64,000 bases of DNA from Halomonas halophila. Lineage in GTDB: Bacteria; Pseudomonadota; Gammaproteobacteria; Pseudomonadales; Halomonadaceae. The notes under the pieces were generated by a model. It saw only the letters and a program-made list of their open reading frames with translations, had not been told where the DNA came from and made no database searches. The position numbers were made by a program, and so were the translations under genes. The DNA lies in assembly GCF_030406665.1 (NCBI RefSeq), contig NZ_CP129121.1, forward strand, positions 3,499,218 to 3,563,217, read 5' to 3'. Shown here one piece after another: positions 32,915 to 41,309 of this stretch; the stretch's first letter is position 1, and the number at the start of each line of letters is the position of its first letter.

Positions 32915-33301
32915 TCAGTGGGGTAATGGTCGCGTGCCCAGCCAGGCGGCCAGCCAGTGAACGAACAGCATCACCACATAAACGCCAAAGAATAAAGCAT
33001 GATTTGAGGGGGGCACTGCGATGAACACCACCGCGAACAGAGCCACCGTCAAACCAAACTTACCCGCCTCCGCACGATAGAGGCCGCTCACCATCCGGCG
33101 CGCTTGGCGGCCGCCCCGGTGACGAAACATTCGCCAGGCGAAGTAGCCGTTGGCGATCAGCGCCACGCCGCCACCCAGCAGGATCGAGACCGCGTCTCCC
33201 GGGCTTCCCAGAAGCCATCCCAGGCCGGACAGCGCACCGAGCATAGCAACCTGCGCGGCCATCAACCATCCGAGAATCGGGCGCCTGTACCTGGCTGCCA
33301 T
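32915..33301 (-). CDS. atpI: ATP synthase subunit I
   Basis: 128 aa, four predicted membrane segments (MAARYRRPILGWLMAAQVAM... then GDAVSILLGGGVALIANGYFAW). GGAGA lies four nt upstream of the ATG at 33301; a start five codons earlier has no site. AtpI assists c-ring assembly or Mg2+ supply and is the first gene of atp operons. Confidence 0.9.
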   Translation of the reverse strand: MAARYRRPILGWLMAAQVAMLGALSGLGWLLGSPGDAVSILLGGGVALIANGYFAWRMFRHRGGRQARRMVSGLYRAEAGKFGLTVALFAVVFIAVPPSNHALFFGVYVVMLFVHWLAAWLGTRPLPH

Positions 33302-33516
33302 GGGATCTCCGTGCACGTTGCCGACATTGGGGCCGACGTCGGCGTCCCGTTTCCTCGCGCCCCGCCGTTGGCGGTAGCCAATGGCGAGCCCGGCGCGATT
33401 ATAGGGAACCCCCTCGATGCCTTCAACCGATCGCGGGCCGATATCGCGCGAAATCGCCCCAGCTTACGACTAAAAGTCGATAAGTTTCGAAAAACTGTTT
33501 AGCACCCTAATAGGGT
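33302..33516. promoter_or_regulatory. Region upstream of atpI, probable atp operon promoter
   Basis: 215 bp between the parB stop and atpI. It has a small inverted repeat (TTACGACT-AAA-AGTCGATAA, about 33462-33485) that could help end parB transcription. I could not assign a -35/-10 pair with confidence. Confidence 0.4.
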
Positions 33517-34443
33517 CTACTTGATGTGGCCGAGGATGCCGTCCAGCTCGTCCAGGCTCGAGTAGCGAATGGTCACCTTCCCCTTCCCGCCGCGGCCGTG
33601 CTGGATCTTCACCGGTGCGCCGAGCAGGTCGCCGAGGCGCGACTCCAGGCGCGCCACGTCGGGGCTCGCGGCCGGGGCCTCGGCCTTGGCCGGCTGCCCC
33701 TCGGCGAGCCGTTTCACCAGCGCCTCGGTGGCGCGCACCGTGAGGTCCTTGTTGACCACCTCATGAGCGGCCTGGCGCTGCTTGGGGCCCGACAGCGCCA
33801 GCAGCGCCCGGGCGTGCCCCATGTCCAGGTCGCCGCGTTCGAGCAGCGTCTGCACTTCGGGATCCAGCGCCAGCAGGCGCAGCAGGTTGGCCACCTGGGC
33901 TCGTGAACGGCCCACCGCATCGGCGGCCTGCTGCTGGGTCAGCTCGAACTCGTCGAGCAGCCGCTTGAGCGCCAGCGCCTCCTCGATGGGATTGAGGTTC
34001 TCGCGCTGGATGTTCTCGATCAGGGCCAGAGCCAGGGCGACCTCGTCGGTGACCTCGCGGATCACCGCGGGGATGACGTCGAGCTCGGCGAGCTGGGCGG
34101 CCCGCCAGCGCCGTTCGCCGGCGATGATCTCGTAACGCTGCTCGCCGATCGGCCGCACTACGATCGGCTGCATCACGCCCTGGGCGCGGATCGAGTCGGC
34201 CAGCTCCTCGAGGGCCTCGGGCTGGATGTCGCGGCGCGGCTGGTACTTGCCGCGGGACAGCTGTCCCAGCGGGAGGCGCTCGAGTCGCTCGTCGGCGGCG
34301 GGAGCCAGCGGCTCGGCACCGTTGAGCTCGCCCTCCTCCGTCGCCTCCTCGGCCCCGGGCAGGTCCAGGCTTTCGCGGCGGCGGGCGCCGGCGCCGATCA
34401 GGGCATCCAGCCCGCGTCCCAGAGCGCGTTGTTTGCGCGTCAT
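33517..34443 (-). CDS. parB: Chromosome partitioning protein ParB
   Basis: 308 aa. ATG at 34443 gives MTRKQRALGRGLDALIG, the standard start; nine extra upstream codons are unlikely. CTP-binding/ParB N domain with QPRRDI, QGVMQPIVVRP and GERRWRAAQLA (about residue 110), IENIQRENLNPIEEA, then the helix-turn-helix (LTQQQAADAVGRSRAQVANLLRLL is split around residue 165) and a C-terminal dimer domain. Partner of parA upstream. I found no perfect parS site in the window. Confidence 0.97.
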   Translation of the reverse strand: MTRKQRALGRGLDALIGAGARRRESLDLPGAEEATEEGELNGAEPLAPAADERLERLPLGQLSRGKYQPRRDIQPEALEELADSIRAQGVMQPIVVRPIGEQRYEIIAGERRWRAAQLAELDVIPAVIREVTDEVALALALIENIQRENLNPIEEALALKRLLDEFELTQQQAADAVGRSRAQVANLLRLLALDPEVQTLLERGDLDMGHARALLALSGPKQRQAAHEVVNKDLTVRATEALVKRLAEGQPAKAEAPAASPDVARLESRLGDLLGAPVKIQHGRGGKGKVTIRYSSLDELDGILGHIK

Positions 34444-34480
34444 CGAGTTCCCCTCATCGGTAAGCACCAAACGGTGTCGG

Positions 34481-35251
34481 CTACAGCGACAGGCGGCGAA
34501 TCAGTTCCTTGGCCAGCACCCGGTGTGCCTGGCTGCCCCGCGAGAAGCGGGCGTACTTGGTGACCGGCAGGCCGTGGCTGGGCGCCTCGGCGACCCGCAC
34601 GTTGCGCGGGATGGTGGTCTTGAGCAGGGCGTCGCCGAAGTAGTCGCGCAGCTGCTTGCTGACGTCGCGGGTCAGGCTGTTGCGGCCGTCGAACATGGTC
34701 CGCAGGATGCCATGGATCTCGAGCCCCGGGTTCACGCTGCCCTTGATCTGCTCAACGGTATCGAGCAGCGCCGAGAGCCCTTCGAGGGCGTAGAACTCGC
34801 ACTGCAGCGGGATCAGCACGCCATCGGCGGCGGTCAGGCCGTTGACGGTCAGCATGTTGAGCGAGGGCGGGCAGTCGATCAGCACCACGTCGTATTCGCC
34901 GGCGACCTCGCCCAGCGCCTTGACCAGGCCCTGCTCGCGCCCTTCCTCGCGGTCGAGCAGCTCGACCTCGGCGGCGGTCAGGTCGCCGTTGCCGGGCAGC
35001 AGCGCGTAGCCGGCCTCGGGGCAGTCCAGGATCACCTCAGTGGCCCGCTTCTCGCCCAGCAGCACATCGAGCACGCTGCCGTCGAGGGCGTGCTTGTCGA
35101 CGCCGCTGCCCATGGTGGCGTGGCCCTGGGGATCCAGGTCGACCAGCAGCACGCGCCGCTCCAGGGAGGCCAGGCTGGCGGCCAGATTGACGGCGGAGGT
35201 GGTCTTGCCCACGCCGCCCTTCTGGTTGGTCAAGGCGATAATCTTGGTCAC
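34481..35251 (-). CDS. parA: Chromosome partitioning ATPase ParA
   Basis: 256 aa. GTG at 35251 with AAGGA seven nt upstream, giving VTKIIALTNQKGGVGKTT; longer frames to 35326 are not conserved. Deviant Walker A KGGVGKTT (residues 11-18), LLVDLDPQGHA and VLIDCPPSL. It segregates the origin region with ParB. Same order as pseudomonads: mnmG-rsmG-parA-parB. Confidence 0.97.
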   Translation of the reverse strand: MTKIIALTNQKGGVGKTTSAVNLAASLASLERRVLLVDLDPQGHATMGSGVDKHALDGSVLDVLLGEKRATEVILDCPEAGYALLPGNGDLTAAEVELLDREEGREQGLVKALGEVAGEYDVVLIDCPPSLNMLTVNGLTAADGVLIPLQCEFYALEGLSALLDTVEQIKGSVNPGLEIHGILRTMFDGRNSLTRDVSKQLRDYFGDALLKTTIPRNVRVAEAPSHGLPVTKYARFSRGSQAHRVLAKELIRRLSL

Positions 35252-35315
35252 GGCGACATCCTTGCGTTGGGAGACAGGGTTCACGGCGGCGCCCGGCGGC
35301 CTCCCCGGGCGCGGC

Positions 35316-35969
35316 TCAGCGCTCACCGGGGGCGCGTTCGAGGATCACCAGGCGGCGATCGCCCACCGAGAAGGGCACCCTCAGCGTATGGCGGGCCACC
35401 GCCGCGATCCCTTCCGGCAGGCCGGCGAGCTCGTCCTCCACGGCGGGCCCCTTCATCGCCAGCCACTGTCCCCCCTCCCCCGGTAGCTCCCGGCTCAGGG
35501 CGAGGAAGTCCTCGAGACTGGCGAAGGCCCGCGAGATGACCTGATCGAAGCCGCCGGCGGGGGCCTCGAAGGCTTCCACCCGGGCCTGGACGGGCGTGAC
35601 TCGCTCGAGGCCCAGCTCCATCACCGCCTGACGCTGGAAGCGCACCTTCTTGCCGTTGCTGTCGAGCAGCGTGACGTCGAGCTCGGGCGCGAGAATCGCG
35701 AGCACCAGCCCTGGCAGGCCCGGGCCGGCGCCCACGTCGAGCAGGCTCGGACCGGTCACGAAGGGCAGCACGGCGGCGCTGTCGAGCACGTGCCGGGCGA
35801 CCATCTCCTCGGGATCGCGTACCGCGGTGAGGTTATAGGCGCGATTCCACTTGTGCAACAGCCCCACCAGCGCCACCAGCCGCTCGCGGCGAGCCGCCGG
35901 CACGTCGAGGCCGAGCTCGGCCAGGCCGCGCTCGAGGCGGTCGTTCAGGATCGTATCGTTCGGGGTCAT
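35316..35969 (-). CDS. rsmG: 16S rRNA (guanine527-N7)-methyltransferase RsmG
   Basis: 217 aa (formerly GidB). SAM-binding motif LLDVGAGPGLPGLVLAI (about residues 70-86), N-terminal WNRAYNLTAVRDPEEMVARH and the VISRAFASLEDFL segment. Its ATG overlaps the mnmG stop by 4 nt. Loss of RsmG gives low-level streptomycin resistance in other bacteria. Confidence 0.97.
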   Translation of the reverse strand: MTPNDTILNDRLERGLAELGLDVPAARRERLVALVGLLHKWNRAYNLTAVRDPEEMVARHVLDSAAVLPFVTGPSLLDVGAGPGLPGLVLAILAPELDVTLLDSNGKKVRFQRQAVMELGLERVTPVQARVEAFEAPAGGFDQVISRAFASLEDFLALSRELPGEGGQWLAMKGPAVEDELAGLPEGIAAVARHTLRVPFSVGDRRLVILERAPGER

Positions 35970-37861
35970 CCGTTGGCCACTCGGGTGTCGTCCAGCAGGC
36001 GTCGCTTCTTGAGGTGGATCAGCAGGATCGAGACCGCCGCCGGGGTCACGCCGGAGATACGACCGGCCTGGGCCAGGGTCTCGGGACGCGCCTCGATGAG
36101 CTTCTGGCGGATCTCGTTGGACAGCCCCTCGACCTGCTCGTAATCGAAGTCGTCGGGCAGCCGGGTGGCCTCGTGGCGCTTGAGCTTGTCGATCTCGTCC
36201 TGCTGACGGTCGATGTAGCCCTGGTACTTGGCCTGGATCTGCACCTGTTCGGCGACGCGCTCATCCTCGACCGGCTCGCCGACCAGGCCGGCCACGTCGG
36301 CATAGCCGAGCTCCGGACGCTTGAGCAGGTCCAGCAGGTTGTACTCGCGCGCCAGGGGCTGGCCGGTCTTCTCGGCCACGCGATCGGCGGCCTCGGTCTT
36401 GGGCTGCACCCAGCTGGCCTTGAGGCGCGCGCTCTCGGCCTCGATGCCCTCGCGCTTGGCGCTGAAGGCGGCCCAGCGGCGGTCATCGATCAGGCCCAGG
36501 CCACGGCCGGCCTCGGTCAGGCGCAGGTCGGCGTTGTCCTCGCGCAGCAGCAGGCGATATTCCGCCCGCGAGGTGAACATCCGGTAGGGCTCCTTGGTGC
36601 CCAGGGTGATCAGGTCGTCGACCAGCACGCCGAGGTAGGCCTCGTCGCGCCGCGGCCACCAGGCCTCGAGCCCGCTGGCCCGACGGGCCGCGTTGAGGCC
36701 GGCCAGCAACCCCTGGGCGCCGGCTTCCTCGTAGCCGGTGGTGCCGTTGATCTGCCCGGCGAAGAACAGGTTGTGGATAAATTTCGTTTCCAGCGAGTGC
36801 TTGAGGTCTCGCGGATCGAAGAAATCGTACTCGATGGCGTAGCCCGGACGAGTGATGTGGGCGTTTTCCAGGCCCTTCATCGAGCGCACGACCTGCAGCT
36901 GAACGTCGAACGGCAGCGAGGTCGAGATGCCGTTGGGATACAGCTCGTGGGTATCCAGCCCTTCCGGCTCGATGAAGATCTGGTGGCTCGCCTTGTCGGC
37001 GAAGCGATGCACCTTGTCCTCGATGGACGGGCAGTAGCGCGGCCCGACGCTCTCGATGGTGCCGGAGAACATCGGCGAGCGATCCAGGTTGGCGCGGATG
37101 ATCTCGTGGCTGCGCTCGTTGGTCTGGGCGATGTGGCAGCTGATCTGGCGCGGGTGCATCTCGCGGCTGCCGAGATAGGACATCACCGGCGTTGGGGTAT
37201 CGCCCGGCTGCTCCTCGAGCGCCGAGAAATCGACGCTCTTGGCATCGATGCGCGGTGGCGTGCCGGTCTTCAGGCGATCGACGCGGAACGGCAGCGCACG
37301 CAGGCGCTCGGCCAGGGCGTTGGAGGGCGGATCGCCGGCGCGACCGCCACGGCTGTTGTCCAGCCCGATGTGGATCACCCCGCCGAGGAAGGTACCGGTG
37401 CACAGCACCACGGTCTCACCCATGAACCGCACGCCGGTCTCGGTGACCACGCCACGCACGGTGTCGCCGTCGACGATCAGGTCGCCGGCGGCCTGCTGGA
37501 AGATCGTCAGGTTGGCCTGGTTCTCCAGCATGCCGCGGATCGCCGCCTTGTAGCGCACGCGGTCTGCCTGGGCGCGTGTCGCCCGCACCGCGGGGCCCTT
37601 GCGGGAATTGAGTACCCGGAACTGGATGCCGCCCATGTCGGTGGCGAGTCCCATGGCGCCGCCCAGCGCATCGATCTCCTTGACCAGATGGCTCTTGCCG
37701 ATCCCGCCGATGGCGGGATTGCAGGACATCTGACCGAGGGTCTCGATGTTGTGGGTCAGCAGCAGGGTCCGGCAGCCCATGCGAGCCGAGGCCAGGGCGG
37801 CTTCGGTCCCGGCATGGCCACCGCCGATGACGATGACGTCGAAGCGGTCGGGGTACTCCAA
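35966..37861 (-). CDS. mnmG: tRNA uridine-5-carboxymethylaminomethyl modification enzyme MnmG (GidA)
   Basis: 631 aa. With MnmE it makes cmnm5U34 in tRNA. FAD-binding GGGHAGTEAALASARMG (residues 13-29), NPAIGGIGKSHLV, GTFLGGVIHIG and the second Rossmann/FAD motif INGTTGYEEAAAQG-like INGTTGYEEAGAQG. C-terminal helical domain starts about residue 560. Its partner mnmE lies 22 kb away at 59669-61039 instead of next door. Confidence 0.98.
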   Translation of the reverse strand: MEYPDRFDVIVIGGGHAGTEAALASARMGCRTLLLTHNIETLGQMSCNPAIGGIGKSHLVKEIDALGGAMGLATDMGGIQFRVLNSRKGPAVRATRAQADRVRYKAAIRGMLENQANLTIFQQAAGDLIVDGDTVRGVVTETGVRFMGETVVLCTGTFLGGVIHIGLDNSRGGRAGDPPSNALAERLRALPFRVDRLKTGTPPRIDAKSVDFSALEEQPGDTPTPVMSYLGSREMHPRQISCHIAQTNERSHEIIRANLDRSPMFSGTIESVGPRYCPSIEDKVHRFADKASHQIFIEPEGLDTHELYPNGISTSLPFDVQLQVVRSMKGLENAHITRPGYAIEYDFFDPRDLKHSLETKFIHNLFFAGQINGTTGYEEAGAQGLLAGLNAARRASGLEAWWPRRDEAYLGVLVDDLITLGTKEPYRMFTSRAEYRLLLREDNADLRLTEAGRGLGLIDDRRWAAFSAKREGIEAESARLKASWVQPKTEAADRVAEKTGQPLAREYNLLDLLKRPELGYADVAGLVGEPVEDERVAEQVQIQAKYQGYIDRQQDEIDKLKRHEATRLPDDFDYEQVEGLSNEIRQKLIEARPETLAQAGRISGVTPAAVSILLIHLKKRRLLDDTRVANG

Positions 37862-38341
37862 GGTTCACCTCGATCGGCGCCGTCGCGCCGAATGTTGCGG
37901 TTCAGGGGTCGAATCAGCCCGCCAGTATAACCCCCTTGTGGGTAATCGTCAGGGTTTTCCACACCCGTTCAGGCCGATCCGCCTCCCTTCCGCGGAGACT
38001 TAAATAAAAAAACATATAGATAAAAAGAAGTTCTGTTGTGGTAGTGATTACTGGTGTGGACATTTCTCGTGGATAACTGATTTTACCACTTACTTATCAA
38101 TACCTTGTAATGTTGACCGAAGCAAGGAAAAGGCGCGGACCGCCTGCGGAGGGCATGTTCGGGGCCTGTGGGTAACACCCCGGGTTACCCACAAGCCAGC
38201 GCGAACACGGCTTGTCCACCGAGTTCTTCCGGGCTTGTCACCGCGGCTGTGAACAACCACCTCGTTCTGTCCCCAGCCCCGCCATGGCCCGCGTGAGCGA
38301 CGAGCGGCGAAAAATCTTGTCCACAGGCCGAAAAACGCCCA
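37862..38341. other. Candidate replication origin-like region upstream of mnmG
   Basis: A 0.5-kb non-coding stretch. It contains an AT-rich segment (about 38001-38036) that could unwind, and DnaA-box-like 9-mers with one mismatch to TTATCCACA: 37937-37945, 37955-37963, 38068-38076, 38167-38175, 38185-38193 and 38317-38325, plus weaker ones at 38212 and 38055. No box here is perfect. The mnmG-flanking position is that of oriC in enterics. Confidence 0.5.
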
Positions 38342-38376
38342 AAAAAAGGGCCCTGTCGCTGACGACAGGGCCCTTT
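38342..38376 (-). terminator. Terminator of the amino acid ABC transporter operon
   Basis: Perfect 14-bp stem (AAAGGGCCCTGTCG and complement, 38345-38376) with a CTGA loop, followed on the minus strand by a seven-T run. It sits 22 bp after the ATPase stop. Confidence 0.92.
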
Positions 38377-38398
38377 GAGGCTGGAGGCATGGCGCTTG

Positions 38399-39190
38399 TC
38401 AGTGCTTGAGCACCCGGGACAGGAACTGCCGGGTGGGCTCGGCCTGAGGCGAGTCGAAGATCGTCTCCGGTGGCCCTTCCTCGGCGATCTCGCCCTTGTG
38501 AATGAAGATCACCCGGTCGGCCACCTCACGGGCGAAGCCCATCTCGTGGGTGACGATCAGCATGGTCATGCCCTCGTTGGCGAGCTCGCGCATGGCGTCC
38601 AGCACCTCGCCGATCATCTCCGGGTCCAGCGCCGAGGTCGGCTCGTCGAACAGCATCAGCCGCGGTTCCATGGCCAGCGCCCGGGCCAGTGCCACGCGCT
38701 GCTGCTGGCCGCCGGAGAGCTGGGTCGGATACTTGGCGGCCTGATCGGCGATGCCGACCCGGTCGAGCAGGCGCTCGGCGGTATCGGTGGCCTCATGGCG
38801 GCCCAGCCCCCGCACCTTCATCGGCGCCAGGGTGACGTTGTCCAGCACGCTCAGATGCGGAAACAGGTTGAACTGCTGGAACACCATGCCAACCTCGGTG
38901 CGGATCTTCTGCAGCGCCTGGGTGGCCTTGCCGTGGGGCTTCAGGGGATTGCCATCGACCTCCAGCTCGCCCTGCTGGAACTCCTCCAGGCCGTTGATGC
39001 AGCGGATCAGGGTCGACTTGCCGGAGCCGCTGGCACCGATGATCACCACCACCTCGCCGGGAGTGACCTCGAGATCGATGTTCTTCAGCACGTGCAGGTC
39101 GCCGAAGGACTTGTTGAGCTTCTCCATGCGGACGATGCGCTCGCCGCCGGAGGGGGACGTCGGTTGGTTCATGTGCGTGTCTTCCTTCAT
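38399..39190 (-). CDS. Polar amino acid ABC transporter ATP-binding protein (GlnQ/HisP-like)
   Basis: 263 aa. Walker A GASGSGKST, Q-loop, signature LSGGQQQRVALARAL and Walker B LMLFDEPTSALDP are intact; the KVRGLGRHEA insert is typical of GlnQ-type ATPases. The ATG at 39190 overlaps the permease stop as ATGA. A second in-frame ATG six codons later (39172) has a better GGAAG site, so the true start may be there. Energises uptake with the permease and binding protein upstream. Confidence 0.93.
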   Translation of the reverse strand: MKEDTHMNQPTSPSGGERIVRMEKLNKSFGDLHVLKNIDLEVTPGEVVVIIGASGSGKSTLIRCINGLEEFQQGELEVDGNPLKPHGKATQALQKIRTEVGMVFQQFNLFPHLSVLDNVTLAPMKVRGLGRHEATDTAERLLDRVGIADQAAKYPTQLSGGQQQRVALARALAMEPRLMLFDEPTSALDPEMIGEVLDAMRELANEGMTMLIVTHEMGFAREVADRVIFIHKGEIAEEGPPETIFDSPQAEPTRQFLSRVLKH

Positions 39191-39858
39191 TGTCCGACCA
39201 GGCCCTTGCGCTCGAGCAGGCGCAGCGCCGCCGAGAGCGACAGAGTGATGACCAGGTACAGCATGGCCACCATCAGATAGACCTCCAGGGCGTTGAAGGT
39301 GGTGGCGATATAGACCTGGCCCTGGCGGACCAGCTCGCCCACGCCGATCACCGAGAACAGTGAGGTGTCCTTGATGCTGATGATGCCTTGGTTGCCGAGC
39401 GACGGGATCATGCGTCGCAGCGCCTGGGGCCAGATGATGTAGCGGAAGGTCTGGCGCCGGGACAGGCCCAGCGACAGCCCCGCCTCGCGCTGGCCGCGCT
39501 CGATGGACTGCACGCCGCCGCGGACGATCTCCGAGATATAGGCGCCGGAATTGACCGCGATGGCGGCGATGCCGGCCACCAGGGCGTTGATGGGGCCGCC
39601 GAGCAGCTGCGGCAGGCCATAGAAGATGAACAGCACCTGCACCAGCACCGGCGTGCCGCGGAAGACCTCGATGTAGGCCACCGCGGGCACTCGCAGCCAG
39701 CGCGACGGGCTGATGCGCAGCAGGCCGAACAGGATGCCGATCAGGAAACCGATCGCCAGGCCGGCGAAGGAGATCAGCAGCGTATAGGGAATCCCCGTGA
39801 GCAGATGGGGAATGGAGGCGAAGGCCGCCTGCCAGTCGAATTGAAAGGTGACGTCCAC
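39187..39858 (-). CDS. Polar amino acid ABC transporter permease (GlnP/HisM-like)
   Basis: 223 aa inner-membrane permease with about five membrane segments. The His/Glu/Gln/Arg/opine family signature YIEVFRGTPVLVQVLFIFYGLP (about residues 62-83, shown in part) and the EAA loop (EAGLSLGLSRRQTFRYIIWP) that docks on the ATPase are clear. A single permease gene is present, so it probably forms a homodimer like GlnP. Confidence 0.93.
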   Translation of the reverse strand: MDVTFQFDWQAAFASIPHLLTGIPYTLLISFAGLAIGFLIGILFGLLRISPSRWLRVPAVAYIEVFRGTPVLVQVLFIFYGLPQLLGGPINALVAGIAAIAVNSGAYISEIVRGGVQSIERGQREAGLSLGLSRRQTFRYIIWPQALRRMIPSLGNQGIISIKDTSLFSVIGVGELVRQGQVYIATTFNALEVYLMVAMLYLVITLSLSAALRLLERKGLVGQ

Positions 39859-39953
39859 GTGGGAACTCCGTCAGGATGCGCAGGAGAGTGACGAGCCGAA
39901 ATGCAACGGGGCCGGGTCATGTGACCCGACCCCGTTCAGGCGTTGGGCGACGA

Positions 39954-40712
39954 TTACTCGCCGCTGGCGCTGCCGAACCACTTGCTGTGGATCTCGTCGT
40001 AGGTGCCGTCTTCCTTCATCGAGGCCAGGGCCTCGTTGACGGGCTCGACCCAGTCGCTGCCCTTGACCAGCACGATGCCGTACTGCTGGCCCTCGTAGAG
40101 CGGGCCGACGACCTTGGCTCGGCCCTCGCCCTGGGTCTGGGAGAAGTAGCCGACGTTGGGCGCATCGTAGAAGACCGCGTCGACGCTGCCGCCGAGCAGC
40201 GCCATGTACATGTCGCTGGAGCCCGGATAGGGGGTGATGTCGGCGTCGTCGCCCAGGTTCTCCTGGAGATAGTCGTAGCTGGTGGAGCCGATCTTGGTGC
40301 CGACCGACTTGCCTTCCAGGTCCTCGATGGACTGGATGCTGTCGTCGTCGGCGTTGACCAGCAGGCGCAGGCCGCTGTCGTAGTAGGGATCGGAGAAGTC
40401 GACGATCTCGGCGCGTTCGTCGGTGATGGTGATGCCGGCGATGGCGATGTCGACGTTACCGGTCTGGACGGCGGGGATGATGCCGTTGAAGTCCATGGTG
40501 CGCAGGTTGTACTCGAACCCGGCCCGCTCGGCGACTTCGGCGACGATGTCCATGTCGAAGCCGACCATCTGGCCGGTTTCCTGGTCCATCATCTCGAAGG
40601 GCACAAAGCTCGGGTCGGTGACGACGTCCAGGGTCTCCTGGGCGTGGGCCGAGGTGGCGAGGCCCAGGGCGAGACAGGACGCCAGCGAGGCGACCGTGAA
40701 TTGACGCTTCAT
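39954..40712 (-). CDS. Amino acid ABC transporter substrate-binding protein (GlnH-like)
   Basis: 252 aa. Signal peptide of about 23 residues ending AHA|QE. ATG at 40712 with GGAG seven nt upstream. Type II periplasmic binding fold with DPSFVPFEMMDQETGQMVGFDMDIV, GIIPAVQTGNVDIAIAGITIT-type and KVVGPLYEGQQYGI segments (each shown in part in the family as the glutamine/basic amino acid ligand site). First gene of the three-gene operon. The exact ligand cannot be told; glutamine-type binding is most likely. Confidence 0.92.
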   Translation of the reverse strand: MKRQFTVASLASCLALGLATSAHAQETLDVVTDPSFVPFEMMDQETGQMVGFDMDIVAEVAERAGFEYNLRTMDFNGIIPAVQTGNVDIAIAGITITDERAEIVDFSDPYYDSGLRLLVNADDDSIQSIEDLEGKSVGTKIGSTSYDYLQENLGDDADITPYPGSSDMYMALLGGSVDAVFYDAPNVGYFSQTQGEGRAKVVGPLYEGQQYGIVLVKGSDWVEPVNEALASMKEDGTYDEIHSKWFGSASGE

Positions 40713-40826
40713 GTGCTTCTCCATTGGAGTGATTTGTTGTGGAGTACAAATCAACCATGGCGAGTTGCCGTGAGAGCGTCAAGTCTCGGCAAATGTTGCG
40801 GCGGGGCTGGTCGTCAACGCTGCGGA

Positions 40827-41180
40827 TCAGACCATGAAGGAGGCGCCACAGCCGCAGGTGGTGGTGGCGTTGGGGTTCTGGATCAGGAAGCGCGCGCCGG
40901 CCAGACCTTCCTCGTAGTCGACCGTGGAGCCGACCAGGTACTGGTAGGAGAGCGGGTCGACCACCAGCGCCACGTCGCCGAACTCGATCAGGGTGTCGTC
41001 GTCGGCGATGTCCTCGGCGAGGTCGAAGCCGTACTGGAAGCCGGAGCAGCCGCCGCCGGTCACGTAGACCCTCAGCGTGAGCCCGGACTTGCCTTCCGCC
41101 TCGCCGAGGGCCTTGAGACGGGCCTTGGCGCTGTCGGAGAGCAGCAGAGGGGTAGGAACGAAGGATGCGGCACCGCTCAT
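40827..41180 (-). CDS. erpA: Iron-sulfur cluster insertion protein ErpA
   Basis: 117 aa A-type carrier. The three cluster ligands are present: Cys45 in GGGCSGFQYGF and Cys109/Cys111 in TTCGCGASF. ErpA delivers Fe-S clusters to apoproteins such as IspG/IspH. It follows argC in the same direction, a neighbourhood also seen in pseudomonads. Strong GGAGG precedes the start. Confidence 0.96.
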   Translation of the reverse strand: MSGAASFVPTPLLLSDSAKARLKALGEAEGKSGLTLRVYVTGGGCSGFQYGFDLAEDIADDDTLIEFGDVALVVDPLSYQYLVGSTVDYEEGLAGARFLIQNPNATTTCGCGASFMV

Positions 41181-41309
41181 GGGTGACCTCCCCGGAAATC
41201 GATGAATGTCGTGCAGGACGACGATTATCCATAACCCTTAGCAAAAGGGTCAACTATTGAGGAGGGAGCCCTGCCCCCGGCGCGATGGCGACGGGGGCAG
41301 GCGATGGCC

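Noticed and set aside
36765..36785. Perfect or near-perfect DnaA boxes inside mnmG, the DUF72 gene, mnmE and before hemL (45661)
   Set aside because: Isolated single sites in coding or ordinary intergenic DNA, without clustering or an AT-rich unwinding segment.
33302..38398. parS centromere site near parAB
   Set aside because: No TGTTTCACGTGAAACA or close variant was recognised by eye in this stretch; it may lie outside the window.
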